The notes beneath the pieces are model-generated. The model saw only the letters and a program-made list of their open reading frames with translations. It did not search any database and had not been told where the DNA came from. The translations under genes and the position numbers were made by a program. DNA of 64,000 bases, from NCBI GenBank assembly GCA_937941765.1, contig CALDGQ010000061.1, forward strand, positions 28,975-92,974, written 5' to 3'. Source of the stretch: an uncultured Saprospiraceae bacterium (lineage in GTDB: Bacteria; Bacteroidota; Bacteroidia; Chitinophagales; Saprospiraceae). Position 1 is the stretch's first letter, and each line of letters opens with the position of its first letter. This document shows positions 30,644 through 39,600 of the stretch, one piece after another.

Positions 30644-32056
30644 ATGAGCAGCCATTCAAACTATAAATTACATGACACATTGAGGAAACTCTCTCGAAAA
30701 GAGATAAAGCAAATTAAAAAGATGTTGATTTCACCATTTTTTGTGGGGAGAAAAGATGTTGGCGATCTGTTCGGATTTTTGTCTGAGTTTACACTAAAAG
30801 ATAAGCCTTTTCCAGCTAAAGAACAGGTTTTTAAAAATGTATTTCCTGATAAATCATTTAATTATGCTTTGTTACGAGGGACGATGAGCGACTTATTTGA
30901 ATTAATTGAACAATACTTTTTGATTGATAAGCAAAAAAGTAATGTGATTAAGACTCGGCACTTACTAGCAGAAATTTATCGACAAAGAGATTTGACAAAA
31001 TGCTACCAAACAGTTGTTAAAAAAACAGCGCATTTATTGGAAAATTATCCCCAGCGTAATGAGTTTTATTATCGACAACTATTAGATTTTCAGATGGAAG
31101 AAATGGAGTTTTTGATTGATAACGAACGGACCAAAAATTTCAATTTAGATGATATTTCGGATACGATCGATATTCTTTATTTAGTCCAAAAATTAAAACA
31201 TACTTGCACGCAATTTTCACATAAGCGTGTCTATAATGCAGATTATGATTTTGGATTGTTACCTCATTTTTTAGCACCAATTGAACAAGAGAAATATTTA
31301 AGTATTCCGGCCATTGGTATTTATTATTATTGTTATCGTTTTTTGACAGCAACAGATGGTGATGAATATTTTTTAAAGTTTAAAGAAATACTTTTCAGAG
31401 ATAAAAAATATTTTGATCAAAGTGAAATTAAAGGACTTCATTTACATGCACTTAATTTTTGTATTCGTCAATTGAATAAAGGTCGAAAACAATTTAGCAA
31501 GGAAATCTTAGACCTTTACAAAGATGGACTGAAAGATGGCTATTTATTGGAAAATGGCCAACTCTCTCAATTCTCTTATAACAATATAGTTGCTGCAGGT
31601 ACTCGTTTGGAAGCTTTTGACTGGTCGGAAAAATTTATTGAAAATTATGCAAAATTTTTGGATCCTGAACATAGAGAACGGACCATCAATTTTAATTTGG
31701 CAAGATTGGAGTATAGTCGAAAAAATTATGATAAAGCCATGATTCATTTGCAAAATTCGGAGTATAAAGAAGTACTTAACACTTTGATTGCAAAAACTAT
31801 TTTGGCAAGAATTTACTACGAACAAGGAAATATTGATGCTTTAATCTCTCATTTGGATAGTTTTCAAATTTATGTCCGCCGAAAAGAAGTCAGTGAATTT
31901 TACCGAATTAATTATCTTAATAATATTCGCTTTGTTAGAAAATTAGTTGGGTTGACGGGTGAGTCTAGAGAAAAAGAAAGTTTAAAAACTGAAATCGAAG
32001 CTGAACAAACCTTATTTGAGAAAAGTTGGCTTTTAGAGAAGTTGGATGAGATTTAA
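30644..32056 (+). CDS. Cytoplasmic all-helical protein of unknown function (copy 1 of divergent pair)
   Basis: A 470-residue protein with no signal peptide and no membrane segment. The N-terminus ('NYKLHDTLRKLSRKEIKQ', then 'SPFF...VGDLFGFL') has a shape I have seen in uncharacterised Bacteroidota proteins. The rest is charged, Leu- and Tyr-rich and predicted helical, with TPR-like spacing in the C-terminal half ('NLARLEYSRKNYDKAMIHL', 'AKTILARIYYEQGNIDALI'). It is highly similar to the product of 35210-36622 and is transcribed away from a secreted T9SS protein gene, as its paralogue is. A cytoplasmic adaptor or regulator for the secreted partner is possible, but nothing in the sequence proves it. 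I do not recognise a named family. Confidence 0.88.
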   Translation: MSSHSNYKLHDTLRKLSRKEIKQIKKMLISPFFVGRKDVGDLFGFLSEFTLKDKPFPAKEQVFKNVFPDKSFNYALLRGTMSDLFELIEQYFLIDKQKSNVIKTRHLLAEIYRQRDLTKCYQTVVKKTAHLLENYPQRNEFYYRQLLDFQMEEMEFLIDNERTKNFNLDDISDTIDILYLVQKLKHTCTQFSHKRVYNADYDFGLLPHFLAPIEQEKYLSIPAIGIYYYCYRFLTATDGDEYFLKFKEILFRDKKYFDQSEIKGLHLHALNFCIRQLNKGRKQFSKEILDLYKDGLKDGYLLENGQLSQFSYNNIVAAGTRLEAFDWSEKFIENYAKFLDPEHRERTINFNLARLEYSRKNYDKAMIHLQNSEYKEVLNTLIAKTILARIYYEQGNIDALISHLDSFQIYVRRKEVSEFYRINYLNNIRFVRKLVGLTGESREKESLKTEIEAEQTLFEKSWLLEKLDEI

Positions 32057-32098
32057 CCTTTACTCAGTAAGGTTACAGATGCTTGTAAGTTAACCTTA
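32054..32098 (+). promoter_or_regulatory. Two mutually exclusive hairpins overlapping a stop codon
   Basis: TAACCTT (32054-32060, including the stop codon) can pair with AAGGTTA (32069-32075), and the same middle arm extended as TAAGGTTA (32068-32075) can instead pair with TAACCTTA (32091-32098). The two structures exclude each other. This may only be a relic of a duplicated terminator arm. Confidence 0.3.
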
Positions 32099-32124
32099 TG
32101 TCATTTCTGATACATTGATAGGAA

Positions 32125-32167
32125 ACGTGGTTCTAAATTAATACTTTGTACTAATTTAGAACCACGT
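32125..32167. terminator. Bidirectional terminator between the two divergent-pair units
   Basis: A perfect 16-bp stem is formed by ACGTGGTTCTAAATTA (32125-32140) and TAATTTAGAACCACGT (32152-32167) with an 11-nt loop. It lies between the convergent ends of the 30644 and 32206 genes. Confidence 0.75.
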
Positions 32168-32205
32168 AAATATATTGTTGATTTTAAGTGTAAGTAAACG
32201 CAAGA

Positions 32206-35040
32206 TTATTGAATACTAAGCTGTCCGTTGTTAATCATTCCTTTCTGATCATCCATTACTTTGTAGAAATAGTTGCCAGATAAAATATTTTCGTTTCTAT
32301 GAAATGTAAATTGATTGCCTGAAAATTGCTGTTGGAAAACAAGTCTCCCACTCAAATCATACAATTCAAAGTTTCCATTTTCAAGATGTAAATCACCCAT
32401 TTTGATTTGTGTGAAATTATTAAATGGATTTGGATAGACTTCAATTCTAGCAGATTGGATAACGGGGTTTTGTGTAGATACTTCTATGAAATCTTCGCCA
32501 ATAGTGTGATAAGTTTCATTGGTCATAACGACTTCATTGAAATCAAAATAAATACCTACATCATTTTTGATAACGGTTCCATCTGCCAAGTCAGGTTGTT
32601 GTGATATTGTGAACTTTGCAAATCCATTAGAAGCAACGAAATTGGTTGTACTGTCAGGCAGTAAGATAGAATTGAAAGTATATTGTAAAACATTTCCATC
32701 AATTATTTCCCATTCAAAATCATGACTCGCTGGACCAATTCGTAAAGTTGAGAGATTTAATTCTGGCGCGATTGTATCGAGCAATACAACTGTAAAAGCG
32801 GTATCATTTCCTGTGTTTTGAAAACGAATCAAATATTCAATATCTGTATTTTTAGCTAAGAAATGTTCTGTCCCATAACCTCGAGGTAATCCTTCTTTGT
32901 CATTAGGGTCATAGGCCGCACTAGCTTCTCTACATTCGGTATCCGTTTGTGGATTGTTATCTCCAAGTGAATATTGATTGACAAATCCGGTACTAAATTC
33001 ACCATTTTGATTGGCGCCACAACCTTCGACCCATACTTTAAGTAATTCAACACCCGGAGCCCCTACTTCTTGCATCGCTTCCATGATATAGGTGGAACCA
33101 TTGGCTGGAACTTTTATATTGAGACTCGATGCTTCTTCTAGTTGATAATCACTTTGAAACAATACAATTGCATCTTCTATGATGATGAATTGACGTGTAT
33201 CATTCATATCATCTAGTCCGGAATTTAGTAATGAAAAATCAATGCTATCTGTCTCGCAACCAACTAAAGCTTCTACAAATGCACCTTCCCATGGATTCGT
33301 TATGGCGCCACAATCGTCATCTGGAAAAATAGAGGAATATAGACAAATGGTTTCATCTAATTCTGTCTCACAATCTATCATGAAGATTACATTGAAGTCT
33401 CCACAATCCCCAGAAGGAATATCGCCAATGTCAAATGTAAGTACATTGTCAGATTGTGATGATAAAGGAATTGACGAGCTTACATAAGTTAAATCTGAAT
33501 CAATAGAAATTTCTACAAAAGCATCTTCGGCCATAATCGTACCTTGATTGCAGTAACTGATGTTATAGGCATTGTTGTCAAAGCATGGTCGAGCAATCGG
33601 GAAGGTAGTTTGTATGGCCATTGCTGAGCATTCTGCTACTGCCTGTACAACGTAGCTTTTGTTAAGTTGCGAATTTTCAACAAAACCCAATGTTTCATTA
33701 TTGTCGCAAACTTCCCATAAGTCATTTGGTGGATGCACGGTTATCGTATAAATTCCGGTTGGTACATTGAGTGTATATAATCCTGTCTCGTCAGAAGATG
33801 CATGGATGGTGTGATCCGCATTGGATGCTGAAATCGTCCATCCTTCCAAAGCAGCTGCATCGTTGATATCACAATTGCCAATACTATCTCGGGCAATAAT
33901 TCCAGTTAATTGTTGTTCATAAATATTTCCTTCTGCATTCGCCCTAAATAAGTAGACGCCTCTTCCTTCGTTTGTGCCATCTCCAAATTCAGTAGCACCA
34001 ATGAATCCCCCATCTGGTGTTGCAACAATAGATCTGCAATATTCAGAATTTGTCCCCTCTACATGGTGATTTTTTAACCATACCACATTTCCATCAAAAT
34101 CCGTTTTTAAAAGCATAAGATTGGCAAATCCTTCACCAGGAAATGCTCCTCCAATTGTTCCTGTTGTTACAAATCCGTCACTTACTTTTACCTGTTTAGA
34201 TAGTACGCTAAATACAGTTGGGTCAATTAATTCCTTAGTCCATTCTAATTCACCATCACCATTGAATTTGCTTTGTGTAGCAGTAAATGCTGGATTGTAT
34301 GCTTGAAATAACATAAAGTTTCCGTCGTCCATTCCAACGATTTCATAGTTTGTACCAAAAGTTAATGTTGAAGTTAAATCAGTCACCCAAATTGGAATTC
34401 CTGCTCCACTAACTTTTCCTACACCCATACCTGCTGCCGAGCTAGTACCACCATAAAAAAAAGTTAATTCTCCTGATGAGTTTTCAATAATGTCTGTTAT
34501 TAAAGAAGGGTGACCTGCTGTTTCCCAGATTAAATTAAAGTCGAGATCATATTTTCTAAAATATCCTTCACCGACACCATTGACACCTGCACTTCCTGCA
34601 ATGATTAAGTGACCATCAGCAGTAATAAATGGATCAGCCATTCTGGACGTACCTGAGGTTTGAGAATCGAATATGATTAGGTTGCTCCATTCTTCCTGGA
34701 AGTTAGCATCTAATTTTACTAGCAACCCATCATTCGTCCAAATAAAGTAACCACCATCTGGACTTTCGATAACCAAGACACTAAAATTATTGGGTGCATC
34801 ATTGATTTTTTCCAGCAATATAATTTGTCCATTAAGGTCGTATTTGATAAGATAATTTCCAGCATCAGAATTTGCGATGCCATTTGGAGCTCGTAAAACC
34901 GTTGCGAAATTGCCATCGCTTAAACCGATTGTGTTGGTTGTTTGTAAGCCGGGGGTATTCAAAATTTCTACCCAGCCTTGCCCTGATAATGCAATTGAAA
35001 ATGAAAAGAAAAATAGAAAAATTGATATGTATTTTTTCAT
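32206..35040 (-). CDS. T9SS-sorted secreted protein with N-terminal beta-propeller and DUF7619-type domain (copy 2 of divergent pair)
   Basis: A 944-residue paralogue of 27666-30467 with the same layout: signal peptide ('MKKYISIFLFFFSFSIALSG'), propeller-like N-terminal third with 'DGNFMLFQA' and 'TPDGGFIGATEFGDGT' strands, a carboxypeptidase-regulatory-like domain ('DETGLYTLNVPTGIYTITVHP'), and DUF11-like Cys-containing strands. The 'YDPNDKEGLPRGYGTEHF ... RFQNTGNDTAF' domain and a T9SS sorting domain ('EVYPNPFNNFTQIKMG', 'ILSGNYFYKV') complete it. The N-terminal propeller has diverged more than the C-terminal half, as expected if the two copies now recognise different targets. No catalytic motif is visible. 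Divergently transcribed from 35210-36622. Confidence 0.92.
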   Translation of the reverse strand: MKKYISIFLFFFSFSIALSGQGWVEILNTPGLQTTNTIGLSDGNFATVLRAPNGIANSDAGNYLIKYDLNGQIILLEKINDAPNNFSVLVIESPDGGYFIWTNDGLLVKLDANFQEEWSNLIIFDSQTSGTSRMADPFITADGHLIIAGSAGVNGVGEGYFRKYDLDFNLIWETAGHPSLITDIIENSSGELTFFYGGTSSAAGMGVGKVSGAGIPIWVTDLTSTLTFGTNYEIVGMDDGNFMLFQAYNPAFTATQSKFNGDGELEWTKELIDPTVFSVLSKQVKVSDGFVTTGTIGGAFPGEGFANLMLLKTDFDGNVVWLKNHHVEGTNSEYCRSIVATPDGGFIGATEFGDGTNEGRGVYLFRANAEGNIYEQQLTGIIARDSIGNCDINDAAALEGWTISASNADHTIHASSDETGLYTLNVPTGIYTITVHPPNDLWEVCDNNETLGFVENSQLNKSYVVQAVAECSAMAIQTTFPIARPCFDNNAYNISYCNQGTIMAEDAFVEISIDSDLTYVSSSIPLSSQSDNVLTFDIGDIPSGDCGDFNVIFMIDCETELDETICLYSSIFPDDDCGAITNPWEGAFVEALVGCETDSIDFSLLNSGLDDMNDTRQFIIIEDAIVLFQSDYQLEEASSLNIKVPANGSTYIMEAMQEVGAPGVELLKVWVEGCGANQNGEFSTGFVNQYSLGDNNPQTDTECREASAAYDPNDKEGLPRGYGTEHFLAKNTDIEYLIRFQNTGNDTAFTVVLLDTIAPELNLSTLRIGPASHDFEWEIIDGNVLQYTFNSILLPDSTTNFVASNGFAKFTISQQPDLADGTVIKNDVGIYFDFNEVVMTNETYHTIGEDFIEVSTQNPVIQSARIEVYPNPFNNFTQIKMGDLHLENGNFELYDLSGRLVFQQQFSGNQFTFHRNENILSGNYFYKVMDDQKGMINNGQLSIQ

Positions 35041-35209
35041 GATGTTGAACTTTGAAAGTTTGTATAAAAGGGCTGTTACAAAGATTTCATTTTAAAGGCT
35101 TCAAATCAAAGACAATTAATTGAATTTGTAAAGATTATTTAACGATTTTTATTCGTAATTTGCTATAAGTCAGATGTATAGTCATTTTTTTGTAAAAATA
35201 AAATTAGAC

Positions 35210-36622
35210 ATGAAAGCTAATTCAAACTATAAATTGTATGCAACTTTACGAAAGTTGTCTCCAAAAGAGATTAAGCAACTTAAAAAGCTTCTTAAATCAC
35301 CATTTTTTGTTTTGCGGAATGACATTGGCGAACTATTCGAATACCTATCTAAGTACGTTCTAAAAGATAAGCCTTTTCCAGATAAGGAACAGGTTTTTAA
35401 GTACATATTTCCTGACAAAAAATTTGATTATGGATTGTTGAGGGCGACCATGAGCACCCTGTTAGGTTTGATAGAAGAATACTTTTTAATTCTCAAACAA
35501 CGGAGTAGTACCATCCGAACCCGGCACTTATTGGCGGAAATCTATCGTGAACGAGATTTGTCCAAAAGTTACCAAGGGGTAGTAAAAAAAACTGCTGAAT
35601 TATTAGAAAAGTATCCACAACGAAATGAATTTTACTATCGACAATTATTAGATTTTCAGTTGGAAGAAATGGAATTCCTGATTGAAAATGAAAGAACCAA
35701 ATATTTTGATTTGGGGAATATTTCTAATACAATCGATATCCATTATTTGGTGCAAAAACTAAAGCATACTTGTGCTCAATTTTCTCACAAGCAAGTGTAT
35801 AATGCTGATTATGATTTTGGTTTATTATCGCATTTGTTAGCTCCGATCGAACAAGAAAAATATTTGAGTATCCCAGCCGTTGGAATTTATTATTATTGTT
35901 ATCGCTTTTTAACAGAGCCAGAAGGAAATACTTATTTTATGAAATTTAAGGAAATGCTTTTTAAAAATAAAAAGTATTTTGATTCTTATGAAATTAAAGT
36001 ATTACACTTACATGCGATTAATTATTGTATTCGAGAGTTAAATAAAGGGCACACCGCATTTGGTAATGAAATTTTAGATTTGTATAAAGATGGACTAGCA
36101 GGAGGTTATTTGTTGGAGAATGGACAGATTTCTCAATTTTCATACAACAACATAGTTGCAGCAGGGACGCGTTTGGAAGAATTTGATTGGTCGGAAAAAT
36201 TTATTCAAAATTATGCGAATTTCTTAGATCCAGAACATCGGGATCGAACAATCAGTTTTAATTTAGCAAGATTGGAATATAGTCGTAAAAATTATGATAA
36301 AGCAATGGTGCATCTTCAAAATTCAGAATATAAAGAAGTGCTCAATACGCTGATTGCAAAATCAATTATCACTAGAATCTATTATGAGCAAAAAAATATA
36401 GATGCGTTATTTTCTCATTTGGATAGTTTTCAAATTTATGTTCGCCGAAAAGAGGTCAGCGAGTTTTACCGAACCAACTATTTGAATAATATTCGCTTTG
36501 TGAGAAAATTAGTTGCTTTTAAAGGAGGTAAAAAACAAAAAGAAATATTGAAATCTGAATTTGAAGCTGAAAAGATTCTGACTGAAAGAAGTTGGCTTTT
36601 GGAAAAATTAAACGAGATTTAG
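35210..36622 (+). CDS. Cytoplasmic all-helical protein of unknown function (copy 2 of divergent pair)
   Basis: The frame is open from 35174, but alignment with the paralogue at 30644 supports the Met at 35210 ('MKANSNYKLYATLRKLS'), giving 470 residues, the same length as copy 1. Most of the protein is near-identical to copy 1, including 'RHLLAEIYR', 'YPQRNEFYYRQLLDFQ', 'HTCAQFSHKQVYNADYDFG' and 'RRKEVSEFYR'. At the DNA level silent positions differ often, so the duplication is not very recent and the protein sequence is under purifying selection. No signal peptide, membrane segment or catalytic motif is visible. The conserved divergent arrangement with a secreted partner is the only functional clue. 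Confidence 0.88.
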   Translation: MKANSNYKLYATLRKLSPKEIKQLKKLLKSPFFVLRNDIGELFEYLSKYVLKDKPFPDKEQVFKYIFPDKKFDYGLLRATMSTLLGLIEEYFLILKQRSSTIRTRHLLAEIYRERDLSKSYQGVVKKTAELLEKYPQRNEFYYRQLLDFQLEEMEFLIENERTKYFDLGNISNTIDIHYLVQKLKHTCAQFSHKQVYNADYDFGLLSHLLAPIEQEKYLSIPAVGIYYYCYRFLTEPEGNTYFMKFKEMLFKNKKYFDSYEIKVLHLHAINYCIRELNKGHTAFGNEILDLYKDGLAGGYLLENGQISQFSYNNIVAAGTRLEEFDWSEKFIQNYANFLDPEHRDRTISFNLARLEYSRKNYDKAMVHLQNSEYKEVLNTLIAKSIITRIYYEQKNIDALFSHLDSFQIYVRRKEVSEFYRTNYLNNIRFVRKLVAFKGGKKQKEILKSEFEAEKILTERSWLLEKLNEI

Positions 36623-36635
36623 AAAAGTGATCTAC

Positions 36636-36677
36636 AAAAAAAGCGTCCCGATATTATATTATCGGAACGCTTTTTTT
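36636..36677. terminator. Bidirectional intrinsic terminator
   Basis: AAAAAAAGCGT, one mismatch, CCGATA (36636-36653) pairs with TATCGG, A, ACGCTTTTTTT (36660-36677) around a 6-nt loop. A and T runs on both sides serve the convergent genes ending at 36622 and 36690. Confidence 0.85.
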
Positions 36678-36689
36678 AATATTCTTAAT

Positions 36690-39600
36690 TTAATTATCGT
36701 GTTTGATAAATCGTGTAGATTGTGTTTTGCCTTTTTTATCTTTAATGACTAAATGGTAAATCCCAATTTTTAAATCTGCAATATTCAACATGATAGTATT
36801 ACTTCCTATTTCAAGATTAGTGGTAGTTTGATTTTGAAGCCTTCCAACTACATTATAAATTTCTAAAGTGATTGCTGTATTAAAATTGCTTTCAAGCGTA
36901 ACAAATGATTCAGTTGTTGCTGGATTTGGGAATAAGCTCGTAATTGAAAACGCTTTCGGTTCTACTGCTTTATTAAATGAAATTGAATTGTTATCACTGA
37001 AAGGAACTGTATTAACCATAAATGGAATCCACTCATCACAATCATCTGACTGTACCGCTAGGTAGTATTGAGCATTTGGAATTAAACCAGAAACAACTTC
37101 CGAATTTGAACAAGTTGCAGACCAAGGATTGCATTGCCATACAATACCACTTGATGATGCACTGGAGTCAAAAATCTTGGTATTCTCGGCTGCCGTTAAT
37201 CCTATAATGGTAATTTCTCCAACACCCATTTCTGTAAATGTAACATTGCATCCACCACCAACTGGCGTTCCTGCACAAGTACACATGTCACTTTGGATGA
37301 CATCATTTTGAGTATTGTTATTGAAGTCATTACAGGTAGTTCCAGCAGGTGCAGGGATGTTAGGATTATTTGGTTCGCAATCTTGAGCATCAGGAATACC
37401 ATCTCCATCAGTATCTGAAGTTCCTCCAGAAATTGTGATCGGAATCCATTCACTGCAAACATCTGACTGAACACTCAAAAAATAATCACCTGCAGGTAAA
37501 TTGTTGATCACTTCATTTGCTGAGCAAGGATTGCCATTCCAAGGATTACAATCCCAAACTGTTGAGATACTGTTATCAAATAATTTCGCGTTTTCTACGG
37601 TTGTTAATCCGGTGACCGTTATTGAGCCATTGGCAACTGTTGCAGTTACATTGCAACCTGATGTTGGGCAATCGAATGATGTGGCATCATTGCAATTATC
37701 GTCGCCTGGATCGTAAACATTGACTGTCCAAGAAGAAATGGGTGCTCCATTCGGCGGAACATCTTCTGTAATTGTGTGTGTTTCATTCAAATTAAATGTC
37801 ACAGGAATCTGCTGAACAGGTCCTCCTTGAAGTTGAATCACCTGGACAATTATACCAAATTCATTGCTGGAAGTATTATTTCCTGTGACAAAGATGTCGT
37901 AAGTAATCGAGTAATCTGTGCACGAGACATTGGAGATCGTTGAAGTCAACTCGCAAGTTCCTCCACCAGTTACGGTAATTGGAATCCACTCGCTACAAAC
38001 GTCTGACTGAACACTCAAGAAATATTGTCCTGCAGCTAAGTTGTTGATGACTTCATTTCCTGAACAAGGTGTTCCATTCCAAGGATTACATTCCCATACT
38101 GAAGATATGTTGGCGTCGAATAATTTTGCATTTTCTGCGGCAGTTAAACCTGCGACCGTTATCGATCCATCGGCTGCTGTATAAGAGACATTACAGCCAA
38201 TTGGTGAATCAATAACTGAAATTGTAAATTCACAACCTACATTATTTTCACATTCATCATTTGCACTAAAAATAGCTTGATAGGTTCCAGGACTTAGAAA
38301 ATCGTTTGATGAAGGTCCAGTAATTTGAGTAACATTGACCCCACCTGATGGGCAAGTTGAAGTTGCTACTGGCCAATCATAATTTATCTGTGTTGAAGAT
38401 GCACCTGTCGCTACCGTGAATGTAACATCGGCGCTACAGGTGAGGTCTAAATTTGAGGAAATCCCAGTTACGTTTATCGGAATCCATTCGCTACAAACAT
38501 CCGACTGAACGCTCAAGAAATAAGTTCCAGTAGAGAGTCCAGAAATGACTTCATTTCCAGTACATAGATTTCCATTCCAAGGATTGCAATTCCAAACAGC
38601 ATCAATATTAGCATCATATAACACTGCATTTTCAGCTCCTGTTAACGCTGATACAGTGATTGAATTGTTGGAAGTAGTTGCAAATACTTCGCAAATTCCA
38701 CTGCCTGATTGCTCAACACTTACGGTGTATGAGCAATCTAGTGATTGACCACATTGATTGTACACATTGTAGGAGAGGACATAAGTGCCCGGACCAACTT
38801 GCGAATTTGGATCCGGTCCTGAAGTAAGAACAGGTCCCAATAAGCCACCAGTACAATTTGTAAATCCACTTGCAATTGGGAATGAAGCACTGATCGTTTG
38901 AGCCGTAAAAGGAATAAGTATGGTTTGATCTTCTGGGCAGTAGATTGTTAGGATAGGGTCGGGAGTTGTGCCCATACAGGTACAGCCATCCGATTGAATT
39001 ACATCATTTTGTGTTGTCGGTTCTCCATCATCACATGTGGTGCCAGGTGAAGTTGGTACATTTGAATTGTCGTCATTGCAATCAACATTCGCACAGACGC
39101 CATCATTGTCATTGTCGGTACAAGCCGAACAAGGGATTTCAATGATATATCGTCTTTGAGTTGTTATGTTGTTGACACCCCAACTTCCGTCCCAGAAATT
39201 CATGATAGCATAATCATCACTATCCGAATTGGTTCCTGTGAAATTATTGAAAGAAGTTGGTTCACCACTTGCTAAATCAAAAGTACCTTCTGTGTTACCA
39301 TCTGTTACTCCAATAAAAGCAATTTCATTGTTAGATTGTAAGTAAGATTGGATGAAGTCATTTTCTGCTTGATCATTTGGAGATGCTAAATAGCCACTAT
39401 AAAATTCTGCCAAAGAGGATCCATTTGCCCAATTGCTGGTTTCATTTGAAATAAAATATTTTGCATTATTGTAGTCGCCAATAAAAGTAAATCCGTCATA
39501 ACTATTTTGGCATCCTGTTAAACCTGGCGCATACTCAAATTCTAACACACATCCAGGATTATTAGGTGCAATAGAAGTTCCTTCAGTAGGTCCAGAAGTC

